A stretch of 34,447 bases of DNA, taken from assembly GCF_021129155.1 (NCBI RefSeq), contig NZ_JAJOMC010000052.1, positions 1 through 34,447 of the forward strand. The letters are read 5' to 3'. This document shows, in pieces, positions 1 through 10,306 of this stretch. Each line of letters starts with the position of its first letter. Within the stretch, counting starts at the first letter, position 1. This DNA is from Arthrobacter sp. AK04. GTDB taxonomy: Bacteria > Actinomycetota > Actinomycetes > Actinomycetales > Micrococcaceae. A model generated the notes under the pieces. That model had not been told where the DNA came from and ran no database searches. It saw only the letters and a list, made by a program, of their open reading frames with translations. Position numbers and translations under genes: made by a program.

Positions 1-22
1 GGGCAGGGTCCGGGCGGGTCAT
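1..22 (-). CDS. Possible start of a divergent gene, truncated by the window edge
   Basis: An ATG on the minus strand (complement of 20-22) opens a frame reading MTRPDPA before the window ends. An AGGGTGG stretch lies just upstream of it, a plausible ribosome binding site. A gene divergent from the SDR gene would be a natural place for its regulator or a further fatty-acid gene, but seven residues allow no identification. The call rests only on the start codon, the ribosome site and the divergent layout. Confidence 0.3.
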
Positions 23-90
23 GGATTCCACCCTAACGCGTGCCTCCAGGCCGGTCCGGAACGGCTGTTGGTGCGGGCCTTCCATATTTC

Positions 91-108
91 AGTTAACATT
101 CACTAACT
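91..108. promoter_or_regulatory. Inverted repeat upstream of the acyl-CoA oxidation pair, possible operator
   Basis: AGTTA (91-95) and TAACT (104-108) form an inverted repeat with an 8-bp spacer that itself contains GTTAAC overlap at 92-97. This A/T-rich patch stands out from the GC-rich surroundings and lies 50-65 bases before the SDR start, between two probably divergent genes. TetR-family regulators of fatty-acid genes often bind sites of this general size, but no regulator is visible in the window, so the assignment is tentative. Confidence 0.35.
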
Positions 109-156
109 AATGCCTGGCGGCCCCAAGCTGCTGCGGGCCCGCATCAAGGAGGATGT

Positions 157-951
157 ATGGACGTCAAAGGCGCTGTTGCACTGGTGACCGGGGGAGCCTC
201 CGGCTTGGGGGCGGCTACTGCCCGGCGGCTGTTCCGCGACGGCGCCTCCGTGGTGCTGGTTGACCTCCCGTCTTCCGGCGGCGCGGCCCTGGCGGAAGAG
301 CTCAATGCGTCCCGGGCTGCGGGGCGGTCCGCGGTCTTTTGCCCCGCAGACGTGACGAGCGAACGCGAGGTGCAGGCCGCCGTCGACACCGCCGCCAGCC
401 TGGGGCCACTGCGCATTGTGGTGAACTGCGCCGGGATCGCCACCCCCGGAAAGGTCCTGGGCAGGGACGGCGTGCTTCCGCTCGAGGCGTTCAACCGCGT
501 CATTCAGGTGAACCTGGTCGGCACCTTCAACGTCCTGCGGCTGGCAGCGGCGGCGATGGTGGCCACGCAGCCGGCCGTCACGGAACTGGGCGGCCCGGAA
601 CGCGGCGTGATCATCAACACCGCCTCCGTTGCGGCCTTTGAAGGCCAGATCGGCCAGCCCGCCTACGCTGCCTCCAAGGGTGCCGTGGCGGCCATGACCC
701 TGCCGGTTGCCCGGGAGCTGGCACGCTCGCTGGTCCGCGTGGTCACCATCGCGCCAGGCATCTTTGAGACGCCGATGATGGCGGGGCTGCCGCAGGACGC
801 CCAGGATTCCCTGGGCGCGCAGGTGCCGCATCCCTCCCGCCTGGGCAGACCCGGCGAGTACGCCGCCCTCGTGGCGCACATCGTGGACAACGCCATGCTG
901 AACGGAGAGACCATCCGCCTGGACGGGGCCATCCGGATGGGACCGAAATGA
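157..951 (+). CDS. SDR-family 3-hydroxyacyl-CoA dehydrogenase (HSD17B10-like)
   Basis: A 264-residue short-chain dehydrogenase/reductase that probably oxidises a 3-hydroxyacyl-CoA to the 3-ketoacyl-CoA with NAD in the cytoplasm. The Rossmann glycine motif TGGASGLG is at 11-18, an Asp at 36 after the second strand favours NAD over NADP, NCAG follows near 90, and the catalytic set is Ser157, Tyr170 and Lys174 (YAASK). The C-terminal pattern LGRPGEYAALV and NGETIRLDGAIRM is typical of the type-10 hydroxysteroid/2-methyl-3-hydroxybutyryl-CoA dehydrogenase group, known from isoleucine and branched fatty-acid breakdown. The start is fixed by AAGGAGG at 146-152. Its last codons overlap the acyl-CoA dehydrogenase start (ATGA), so the two are translationally coupled. 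The exact substrate cannot be read from sequence. Confidence 0.9.
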   Translation: MDVKGAVALVTGGASGLGAATARRLFRDGASVVLVDLPSSGGAALAEELNASRAAGRSAVFCPADVTSEREVQAAVDTAASLGPLRIVVNCAGIATPGKVLGRDGVLPLEAFNRVIQVNLVGTFNVLRLAAAAMVATQPAVTELGGPERGVIINTASVAAFEGQIGQPAYAASKGAVAAMTLPVARELARSLVRVVTIAPGIFETPMMAGLPQDAQDSLGAQVPHPSRLGRPGEYAALVAHIVDNAMLNGETIRLDGAIRMGPK

Positions 952-2183
952 CTGGGGCTGAGATGACGGGGACCGAGGCAACGCTGGACAGCATGCCGGA
1001 CCTGCCCTCCGCGGACTTCTTCGACTTTGAATCCCTGCTGGACCGGAAGGAACGGGACAAGCTGGCCGAGCTGCGGGAGTTCCTGGCGGCGGAGATCGCC
1101 CCGTATGCGGGGGACTGGTGGAATAAGGCCGAGTTTCCGGCCCATATCCTGCCCAAACTGGCTGCACTGGAGCTGAGTACTCCGGCTGAGCGCGGCTACA
1201 GCCATCTGTTCGCCGGCCTGGTGATCGCCGAGATGACGCGCGTGGACACGTCGATTGCCACGTTTTTCATGGTCCACCATGATCTGTTTGTCCAGTCGCT
1301 CTACGACTTCGGCAGTGAGGACCAGAAGCAGCGGCTCCTGGCCGACGCCTCCAGCCTGCGCATCACCGGGGCGTTTGCCCTCACCGAACCGAACCATGGT
1401 TCGGACATTGCCGGCGGGATGGAGACGCGGGCGCGGCGGATCTCCTCGGCCACCGGAGAGCCGGACGACGGCGGCGACGCCTGGGTGCTGAACGGGGCAA
1501 AGCGCTGGATCGGCAACGGGACGTTCTGCGACTACATGCTGGTGTGGGCCCGCGACGAGGCGGACGGGTCCGTGCGCGGGTTCATTGTGGACGCCACGCT
1601 GCCCGGGGTCAGCCGGACCCGGATCGAAAACAAGATCGCGCTGCGGACGGTGCAGAACGCGGATATTGTCCTGGCGGATGTGCGCGTGGCCGAGGCCGAC
1701 CGGTTCGCGAATATCAGCAGTTTCGCGGACACCAGGGAGCTGTTGCGGGGTTCGCGGATCATGGTGGCCTGGCAGGCCGTGGGCCAGCAGCTTGCCGCCT
1801 TCGACGTCGCCCGGCAGTACGCCGTGGAGCGGCGGCAGTTCGGCCGGCCGCTGGCCCGGTTCCAGCTCATCCAGCAGCAGCTGGTGACCATGCTGGGCAA
1901 TGCCGTGGCGGGCATGGGGATGATGGCCGGGCTGGCCCGGCTGCAGGATGAGGGCGCCGCGGACATGCCACAGGTGGCTCTCGCGAAGTCGTACGTGAGC
2001 GCACGGATGAGGGAGACGGTGGCCCTGGGCCGGTCCATCCTGGGTGGCAACGGCATCGTTACTGACTACCGGATGGCCAAGATCTTCTCCGACGCCGAGG
2101 CCATCTACACGTACGAAGGGTCCTTCGAGATCAACACGCTGATCGCGGGCCGGGCTGTCACGGGTATCTCAGCCATCACCTGA
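948..2183 (+). CDS. Acyl-CoA dehydrogenase (glutaryl-CoA dehydrogenase-like)
   Basis: A 411-residue FAD-dependent acyl-CoA dehydrogenase catalysing alpha,beta-desaturation of an acyl-CoA thioester, with electrons passed to ETF. The flavin/substrate signature ALTEPNHGSD lies at 144-153, the arginine-rich FAD-contact region RRQFGRPLARFQLIQQQL near 295-310, and the catalytic glutamate is Glu390 in YEGSFEIN, the position used by the glutaryl-CoA and isovaleryl-type subfamilies. The last helix ends GRAVTGISAI. Overlap with the preceding SDR gene by four bases implies one transcript, and the two enzymes would act in successive steps of the same beta-oxidation-like route. A second in-frame ATG lies five codons in; the first is chosen because of the coupling. 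Substrate chain length or branching is not determined. Confidence 0.92.
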   Translation: MTGAEMTGTEATLDSMPDLPSADFFDFESLLDRKERDKLAELREFLAAEIAPYAGDWWNKAEFPAHILPKLAALELSTPAERGYSHLFAGLVIAEMTRVDTSIATFFMVHHDLFVQSLYDFGSEDQKQRLLADASSLRITGAFALTEPNHGSDIAGGMETRARRISSATGEPDDGGDAWVLNGAKRWIGNGTFCDYMLVWARDEADGSVRGFIVDATLPGVSRTRIENKIALRTVQNADIVLADVRVAEADRFANISSFADTRELLRGSRIMVAWQAVGQQLAAFDVARQYAVERRQFGRPLARFQLIQQQLVTMLGNAVAGMGMMAGLARLQDEGAADMPQVALAKSYVSARMRETVALGRSILGGNGIVTDYRMAKIFSDAEAIYTYEGSFEINTLIAGRAVTGISAIT

Positions 2184-2197
2184 CTCAGCCAATCAGC

Positions 2198-3019
2198 TCA
2201 ATCAGCGGCGGGCAGCTTTTCCCCCGCCTCCACCCTCACGTCCAGTGAGTTGTTCTTCACGGGCATGGGGCACGTGCCGTAGGGGGTGAAGGCGCTGGGG
2301 TAGTTAATGGCACGGTTGAAATCCAGGACCACGGAGTGGTCGGGCCGGGGGCGGGGCACGGCGAGCTTCCGCCAGTCATCCGTGGTGTTCCCGTTGGTCT
2401 CGTCATGGAACGTGACGGTCAGTGCTCCGAGCTTCTCCTCTTCCGCCTGCAGCCGGAACTCGTGGCCGCTGCCGGGAACCCGGAACACCACCTCACCCAC
2501 GGTCCGGTGGACGCCGTCCACCAGTGGGTTGGCGGTGGCGATGGGGACGTCCACCAGTTCGGGATACGGCTCGAACCGGCCCGTCACTTCCCATTCCGGG
2601 TTGTACCCGTAGGTGGGGACGCCGGTGAATTCCGTGAGCACCGGCGAGGCCGAGTCCCGGGTCCGGATGGCGTAGCGCCCGGCGCGCATGGCCAGTTCCA
2701 CCACCACCTGGTCCCCGCCGGGGCCGCCGAACTGCACCCACATCAGGGACTCCTCGTCGGCAAGGGCCGCCGTGATTGTCCCGGATACAGCTTCGCCTGT
2801 CTCCACCAGGGACAGCCCATCCGCGGGCACTGCGGTGAGTGACGCCGTCGTGCCATCCGTTGACCAGAGGCCGGGTGCCAGTTCGACGGCGGCGGGAGAG
2901 TCCTCCAGCCACTGGAACGAGGTGAGGGTGAGCCAGCCGTGGCGGGCGGCGAGGGCCTGGTTGCGGTTGTCGCGGAAACGCTGCCAGCGCTCCACCTTGG
3001 CGGCCGGGACGGTAGTCAT
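2198..3019 (-). CDS. DUF1684 domain protein
   Basis: A 273-residue soluble protein of the DUF1684 family, function unknown. The N-terminal part carries RDNRNQALAARHGWLTLTSF, and the C-terminal half has the conserved GxxxFRVPGSGHEFRLQ segment, FHDETNGN and the strongly conserved DFNRAINYPSAFTPYGTCPMP pattern that defines the family; these surround candidate His, Asp and Cys residues, though no catalysis is established. No signal peptide or membrane segment is seen. GGAAGGAA precedes the ATG. It is convergent with the acyl-CoA dehydrogenase, with only 14 bases between the stops, and divergent from the next gene, so it is transcribed alone. Confidence 0.85.
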   Translation of the reverse strand: MTTVPAAKVERWQRFRDNRNQALAARHGWLTLTSFQWLEDSPAAVELAPGLWSTDGTTASLTAVPADGLSLVETGEAVSGTITAALADEESLMWVQFGGPGGDQVVVELAMRAGRYAIRTRDSASPVLTEFTGVPTYGYNPEWEVTGRFEPYPELVDVPIATANPLVDGVHRTVGEVVFRVPGSGHEFRLQAEEEKLGALTVTFHDETNGNTTDDWRKLAVPRPRPDHSVVLDFNRAINYPSAFTPYGTCPMPVKNNSLDVRVEAGEKLPAAD

Positions 3020-3198
3020 AATTCCTTCCGAACTTTCGGGTTGCCCCGGCTACAACCGCTCCGCGCCGGCGTTCATTCCGGGCCTTGCCTTGTCCGGGAC
3101 GGGGAGTACCCTCGGAACCAGCAGGGCCGGTTGCTTTATGGCCCCCGCAGCTGCTTTTCACACTACTTCAAGCTGTCTGCTTTCCGGAGGGGGAGGCC

Positions 3199-3888
3199 AT
3201 GAAGATTGCGGTGCTTGGCACAGGCATGGTGGGACGGACCCTCGCGGGGGCGTTCAGCGCGCTGGGACATGACGCGGAAATCGGAACAAGGGATCCGGGC
3301 GCCACGTCCGCCAGGACCGGGCCGGACATGATGGGTGCGCCGCCGTTCAGCGAATGGCACGCGGCAAACCGCCACATCCCGCTGACGACGTTCGCCGAGG
3401 CTGCCGAGGCCGCTGAGCTGGTGGTAAACGCCACCAACGGCGCGGGAACGCTGGAGGCGCTGGGCTCGGCCGGGGCAGCAAGGCTTGCTGGCAAAGTCCT
3501 GATGGACGTTTCCAATCCCCTGGATTTCTCCCAAGGCATGCCGCCGGTGCTGAACCCCGTGAACACGGACAGCCTGGCCGAGCGGATCCAGCGGGCCTTC
3601 CCCGCAGCCCTGGTTGTAAAAACCCTCAACACGATGAATGCCGGGCTGATGGTGGACCCGCGCCGGCTCGCGGACGGCGACCATTCCGTCTTCCTGTCGG
3701 GGGATGACCCGGACGCAAAGTCGGTGGTCAAGGGCCTGCTGGAGGAGCTGGGCCACCGCGATGTGATCGACCTTGGCGACATCACCACGGCCCGCGGCGC
3801 CGAGATGCTGCTGCCGCTCTGGCTGCGCCTCTACGCCGCCCTGGGCACACCCAATTTCAATATCAAGGTGGTCCGCGCGGTTGAATAG
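3199..3888 (+). CDS. NADP-binding, F420-dependent-reductase-like oxidoreductase
   Basis: A 229-residue protein of the NADPH:F420 oxidoreductase-like group. The N-terminal Rossmann motif GTGMVGRTLAGAF occupies residues 7-19, and GTRDP after the second strand supplies an Arg that usually binds the 2'-phosphate of NADP. Later landmarks are NATNG, LMDVSNPLDFSQGMPP, VKTLNTMNAGLM and DLGDITTARGAEMLLPLWL, all familiar in this family. The group includes true F420H2:NADP reductases, but many members act on unknown substrates, so the reaction is left open. The start at 3199 is preferred over an earlier ATG at 3085 because GGAGGGGGAGG lies directly upstream and the Rossmann fold begins at residue 3. The next gene follows after five bases. 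Confidence 0.85.
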   Translation: MKIAVLGTGMVGRTLAGAFSALGHDAEIGTRDPGATSARTGPDMMGAPPFSEWHAANRHIPLTTFAEAAEAAELVVNATNGAGTLEALGSAGAARLAGKVLMDVSNPLDFSQGMPPVLNPVNTDSLAERIQRAFPAALVVKTLNTMNAGLMVDPRRLADGDHSVFLSGDDPDAKSVVKGLLEELGHRDVIDLGDITTARGAEMLLPLWLRLYAALGTPNFNIKVVRAVE

Positions 3889-3893
3889 GTTCC

Positions 3894-4436
3894 GTGGACA
3901 TACTTGCTGGAGTAAGCATCGAGTGGCTCAAGGCCCTGACGTGGATCACGGCCGCAGCCGCCGGGCTGGCTGTCCTCCTGTGGTGGCGGCGCCTTGACCT
4001 GGCGGCGCTGGCCGCCGTCGAGGCCTTCCTGGCCGCGAGCCTGGGGGCGGGGATCTATGTCCTGAACCACCTGGGTGACGGACGGTGGGGTGGTGACCAG
4101 CAGGCAAAGCTGAGCCCGCCGCCGCTCTCTGATACCCCAATGGTGGGGAAGTTCCTGGAGCCGCTGGAGGGCATGCTTGGGGGCGTGACCGATGGCATCA
4201 ACGAGTTTGGGGACTTCCGCTCTGCCCTGCCGGTGGCACTGGATTTCTTTGTCGCTGCAGGCTGGGCGCTGGCCGTCTCCGTGCCCGTGGCGTTGGTTGC
4301 CCTGGCGGCCGGCGCCAAGGCCGCCCGGCAACGCAAGGCAGAATTCGCCGCGTACCAGGCGGACGTTGAACAGCTCCGGAACGAGCTGGAGCACCTCAAA
4401 CGCCACGTAGGTTACCCGGTGCGCGACATTATCTGA
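3894..4436 (+). CDS. Small membrane protein with C-terminal coiled-coil-like tail, unknown
   Basis: A 180-residue protein that I do not recognise. It starts with GTG five bases after the previous stop. Two hydrophobic segments near residues 13-27 and 36-55 are followed by a polar stretch of about 60 residues (GDGRWGGDQQAKLSPPP), then a third hydrophobic segment near 115-140. The tail, about 145-175, is charged with heptad-like spacing (KAARQRKAEFAAYQADVEQLRNELEHL), suggesting a short coiled coil. It probably sits in the cytoplasmic membrane and is co-transcribed with the reductase-like gene. No catalytic motif is visible. The ribosome binding site is weak, so translational coupling is likely. 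Confidence 0.7.
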   Translation: MDILAGVSIEWLKALTWITAAAAGLAVLLWWRRLDLAALAAVEAFLAASLGAGIYVLNHLGDGRWGGDQQAKLSPPPLSDTPMVGKFLEPLEGMLGGVTDGINEFGDFRSALPVALDFFVAAGWALAVSVPVALVALAAGAKAARQRKAEFAAYQADVEQLRNELEHLKRHVGYPVRDII

Positions 4437-4548
4437 GACGGATTCCCCTGAGGCGCCGCACTGCGGGTAGCATCTTTAGCTAGTTACGTGGCTCACAGTA
4501 TCCAGCGCAGTGTACGAGCCAAGTCCGAACCCTCGAAAGATAGTTTCC

Positions 4549-7380
<2,832 letters not shown>

Positions 7381-7386
7381 CCCCGA

Positions 7387-7474
7387 CCCTCTCTCACTTA
7401 CTGCCGGTTTTCCACTGACGCTCTATCACCCGTGAGTGAGCGTCAGTGGATTTCCCGCCTTAAGTGAGAGAGGG
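7387..7474. repeat. 88-bp concentric inverted repeat after ppc
   Basis: A nested palindrome centred between 7430 and 7431. The outer arms CCCTCTCTCACTTA (7387-7400) and its complement (7461-7474) pair perfectly over 14 bp. The inner arms TCCACTGACGCTC (7411-7423) and complement (7438-7450) pair perfectly over 13 bp, and TCAC/GTGA (7426-7429/7432-7435) continues the symmetry. The two 10-bp segments between the arms are of equal length but largely unpaired. It could end ppc transcription, yet there is no terminal U tract, and the exact register suggests a repetitive-element or protein-binding structure instead. Confidence 0.85.
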
Positions 7475-7521
7475 TTTCAGGCCTTGGGGTGCGGGGAAGC
7501 AGCCGGGATAGGCTGGAGGGC

Positions 7522-7827
7522 ATGCCTTCCTTCCAGACCCGACTGAAAATTACCGGGCTGCGGCCGGGCAACCCGCCCGAGGCCGTCATGGACACCGCAG
7601 TGGAAGCCTTGGGGACCCGCCACCACGTGGAGGCCCATCAGCTGCAGCTTGCCGGGGGAGTGCCGCAGCTGAACCTGCGCTTCCTTGTGGACGCGACCGA
7701 ATACAGCGGCGAGAACCGGCAGGCGCGGGATTCGGCAGCCATGATGCGCGACGCCGTCGAACGTGTTGCGCTGACCGGGGCACTGACCGTGCTGCGCCGC
7801 AGCCGCGGCCGGTGGACTCCGGTCTAG
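7522..7827 (+). CDS. Small conserved-type hypothetical protein
   Basis: A 101-residue soluble protein that I cannot assign. GGAGGG lies four bases before the ATG, which favours this start over a GTG-type start 11 codons upstream. The sequence starts MPSFQTRLKITGLRPGNPPE, and contains a central HHVEAHQLQLAGGVPQLNLRFLVD segment with alternating hydrophobic residues, suggesting a small alpha/beta fold, and a basic C-terminus (LRRSRGRW). No signal peptide, membrane segment or metal motif is visible. It lies alone between the ppc palindrome and a convergent DedA gene. Confidence 0.65.
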   Translation: MPSFQTRLKITGLRPGNPPEAVMDTAVEALGTRHHVEAHQLQLAGGVPQLNLRFLVDATEYSGENRQARDSAAMMRDAVERVALTGALTVLRRSRGRWTPV

Positions 7828-7850
7828 CCGGCGGGTCGTGACCCGGCGCT

Positions 7851-8477
7851 TCAGGCCTCCGGAGCCAGCGGGCCGGGTTCTTCCACGGGAGACGGATTGC
7901 CACGCCGTCGCGTGGCGATAACGCCGACGACGGCCCCTACCACCAGGCCGAGCAGCACTCCGATGAGGGAGCTTGCCCAGAAGGGCAGCCCGGTGGCCGA
8001 GCCCGTGAAGTAGCCCAGGCCCACCAGCCAGCACGCCCACAGCACCGCCCCGATCCCGGCGCACAGGCTGAAACCGCGGACGGCTACATTGGCGATGCCC
8101 GCCGCTGCGGAGGTGGCAAGGCGGCCGCCCGGGATGAACCTCGCGCCGATGATGGTCCCGTATGTGGAGGACCGGCCGGCCCTGGCAATGGCGTCGTGGA
8201 TCCCGCGGTGGACCTTGCGGCCCCAGGCCCAGCGGTCCAGTACGTGGCTCAGCCGCCGCCGGAAGAGCTGGAAAACCACCATGTCGCCGACCCAGGAGGC
8301 CACGGCGGCAAGGAACACCACCAGGAACACGTTGGTCCGGCCGTCCGCAGAGAGCGCCCCGCCGGTGATCACCACCATTTCCGAGGGGACCAGGGGGAAG
8401 ATGGCGTCGCCGAGGACCACGGGGATGATCCAAAAATAGATCGCCGCCCCCCAGCTCTCAGCGCTGCCGAAGTCCAT
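7851..8477 (-). CDS. DedA/VTT-family membrane protein
   Basis: A 208-residue integral membrane protein of the DedA (SNARE-associated/VTT) family. Members act in the cytoplasmic membrane as lipid-carrier flippases or support envelope and proton-motive-force homeostasis. The family re-entrant segments are visible: IPVVLGDAIFPLVPSEMVVITGGAL near the start, VGDMVVFQLFRR in the middle, and ARFIPGGRLATSAAAG, the signature with its essential Arg and Pro-Gly, followed by two further hydrophobic helices and a basic tail. A GTG two codons upstream is an alternative start; no strong ribosome site distinguishes them. The unknown membrane gene upstream ends about 35 bases before this start, so they may be co-transcribed. 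Which lipid it handles is not known. Confidence 0.88.
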   Translation of the reverse strand: MDFGSAESWGAAIYFWIIPVVLGDAIFPLVPSEMVVITGGALSADGRTNVFLVVFLAAVASWVGDMVVFQLFRRRLSHVLDRWAWGRKVHRGIHDAIARAGRSSTYGTIIGARFIPGGRLATSAAAGIANVAVRGFSLCAGIGAVLWACWLVGLGYFTGSATGLPFWASSLIGVLLGLVVGAVVGVIATRRRGNPSPVEEPGPLAPEA

Positions 8478-8512
8478 GGCCACAAGGTACCGCAGATTTC
8501 GCCGGCCCTGCC

Positions 8513-9145
8513 CTACCTTTCGGACTTCAGTGAATGGCTAAGGTGCTGCCCCGCCAGGAAGTACCAGTAGGGCCAAGCGACCCATGCGGCTGCTCCCGCA
8601 GCGACTCCTGCGCCGCCGATGCCGTAGCGGATCCAGCGTGGAAGCTGCTCCGCCCAGGTCAGGCCGGCCACCGGCAGCGCCACCAGCAGGGTGCCTCCGA
8701 CCGCCTGTCCCAGGCGGGCGAGGTTCCGCGGGCAGGCGCCGGAGGCCAGGAGCGCCCGGTGTGCCAGCAGGAACCACCCTGCCTGGACGGTCATTGCCGC
8801 AACCGAGATAACCGTGGAGCTCTTGAAGTCGAGTTTTTTGATTACCAGCAGGAACGAGCTTGCGGATCCGGCTGCGCAGGAAGCAGTGACCACCCATAAG
8901 GATGCCTCCGAGGTCCGCGTCCTCGGCAGCCTTCGGTGCACCTGCAGGATCACGGGGACGGCCGCAAGGTTGAACAAGGCACCTGTGGCGTCATTGATGG
9001 TGCCGAAGACGTAGGGGCCGTTGCGGGGTACTTCCACCGCAAACATGGCACCGAGGGTGGCTGCCCCCACTGCGCCCAGGCCTGCGGCGGCATAGGCGGC
9101 CCTGGCGGCGGTGCGGTCGCCTGGGATCCCGATCAGTGCGTCCAT
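8513..9145 (-). CDS. Multi-pass membrane protein, unknown
   Basis: A 210-residue hydrophobic protein with about six predicted membrane segments, near residues 14-34, 48-68, 82-100, 112-130, 146-163 and 172-195, ending in a polar tail (HLSHSLKSER). I do not recognise the family; the overall plan resembles DUF998-like proteins but the similarity is only topological. The conserved-looking polar stretch between segments one and two (VPRNGPYVFGTINDATG) may be a functional loop. AAGGAACC lies before the ATG. It is upstream of the DedA gene on the same strand and may share its transcript. Confidence 0.65.
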   Translation of the reverse strand: MDALIGIPGDRTAARAAYAAAGLGAVGAATLGAMFAVEVPRNGPYVFGTINDATGALFNLAAVPVILQVHRRLPRTRTSEASLWVVTASCAAGSASSFLLVIKKLDFKSSTVISVAAMTVQAGWFLLAHRALLASGACPRNLARLGQAVGGTLLVALPVAGLTWAEQLPRWIRYGIGGAGVAAGAAAWVAWPYWYFLAGQHLSHSLKSER

Positions 9146-9219
9146 GATGGTTCCTTGCCTTGCCCCAGCTACCCCTCAGGATAGTCCTGCCCGGACCGCC
9201 CAACCAGGGGGCGCCAGGG

Positions 9220-10203
9220 TCAGGGCCGGGCCCGGCGCGCCTCGCTGAGGTCCAGCCCGCTGCGGTACTCCACCGGCTTGCCGCTCATGGGATCCACGAA
9301 CCGGATGCCGCGGGCCAGGAGCTGGAGGGGCCGGGTGTAGTCGTCCGGTGCCTTGTCCAGCAGGTCCGGGTAGAAGGCATCGTTGATGATGCCCAGGCCC
9401 AGCGAGGCCATGTGCACCCGCAGCTGGTGCGTTTTGCCGGTGTGCGGCTCGAGCTGGTACCGGGCGAGCCGGCGGGGACTGCCCGGTGCCGCGGCAGGGG
9501 CGCCGGCGGCACCCGAAGGAGCGCCGGCGTCGAACATTTCCAGCCGCTCGATCCGCGTTTCCGCGTTCGGTTCGCCGTCAATGACTTCGGCGAGCAGGTA
9601 GCTGCGCGACTTGGTCATCCTGTTGCGGACCACTACGGGAAAGTCGACGGCGGGATAACCGTCCGCGGGGCGGGCGGCGGACACGCACTCGTATTCCTTC
9701 TGCACCTGGCGCTTCTCGAAGAGCACCTGGTACCTGCCGCGGGTCCGGGGGTTGGTGGAGAACAGCAGGACGCCGGCCGTCATGCGGTCCAGCCGGTGCA
9801 TGGGAATCAGGTCCGGAAGCTCCAGCTGGTTGCGCAGCCGGACCAGCGCGGACTCCTGGATGTAGGTGCCGCCGGGGGTGGTGGGCAGGAAGTGCGGCTT
9901 GTCAACCACCAGCAGGTGTTCGTCCTGGTGGAGGATGGTGATGTCCACCGGAATCCGGGTCTCCGGCGGGAGGCTGCGGTAGTACCAGATGAACGTGTGG
10001 TCCTGGAGCGGCGTGGTGCGGTCCAGGGGTACCCCGCCCTCGCCCACAATCTCGCCGGCGTCGAACCTGTCCTCGATGCCCTGCGGGTCGATGTGCCCCC
10101 AGCGGTGCATCATGTAGTCCATCGCGGTGTCCCACGGACCCTCTCCGGGAAGGCGCAGGCGCGTGGCGTTGACGCCGTCGCGCACGGGGAGGGGGGATTG
10201 CAT
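9220..10203 (-). CDS. RluA-type RNA pseudouridine synthase
   Basis: A 327-residue pseudouridine synthase of the RluA family, which isomerises uridine in rRNA or tRNA. The catalytic aspartate is Asp139 in MHRLDRMTAG (family HRLDxxTSG). It is preceded by ILHQDEHLLVVDKP, the usual motif I, and followed by KEYECV and, near the C-terminus, HTGKTHQLRVHMASLG, which lines the active site. There is no S4 domain: the N-terminal 80 residues instead hold a distinct region (DYMMHRWGHIDPQGIEDRFDAGEIVGEGG) typical of the RluA-like group without S4. A GTG directly before this ATG is an alternative start. The uridine target cannot be predicted. Confidence 0.88.
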   Translation of the reverse strand: MQSPLPVRDGVNATRLRLPGEGPWDTAMDYMMHRWGHIDPQGIEDRFDAGEIVGEGGVPLDRTTPLQDHTFIWYYRSLPPETRIPVDITILHQDEHLLVVDKPHFLPTTPGGTYIQESALVRLRNQLELPDLIPMHRLDRMTAGVLLFSTNPRTRGRYQVLFEKRQVQKEYECVSAARPADGYPAVDFPVVVRNRMTKSRSYLLAEVIDGEPNAETRIERLEMFDAGAPSGAAGAPAAAPGSPRRLARYQLEPHTGKTHQLRVHMASLGLGIINDAFYPDLLDKAPDDYTRPLQLLARGIRFVDPMSGKPVEYRSGLDLSEARRARP

Positions 10204-10270
10204 CACCGGACCATTCTACCGGCGGGTCCTGCGGGCTCCGGCGAGCCAGGAACCGACGATAAAAAAGTTC

Positions 10271-10300
10271 TTGACAAGAAAAATTGTCGGTAGCGATACT
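10271..10300 (+). promoter_or_regulatory. Promoter with built-in operator for the ArsR-type regulator, probably leaderless
   Basis: TTGACA (10271-10276) and GATACT (10295-10300) are separated by 18 bases and form the clearest promoter in the window. The inverted repeat GACAA/TTGTC (10273-10277/10284-10288) lies from the -35 box into the spacer, the expected place for an autorepressor site. Only six bases separate the -10 box from the ATG at 10307, and no Shine-Dalgarno sequence is present, so transcription should begin at or next to the start codon. Confidence 0.7.
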
Positions 10301-10306
10301 TGAAGC

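Noticed and set aside
7832..7845. Short palindrome CGGGTC-GT-GACCCG between the convergent hypothetical and DedA genes
   Set aside because: The stem is only 6 bp and no T tract follows on either strand, so a terminator cannot be claimed.
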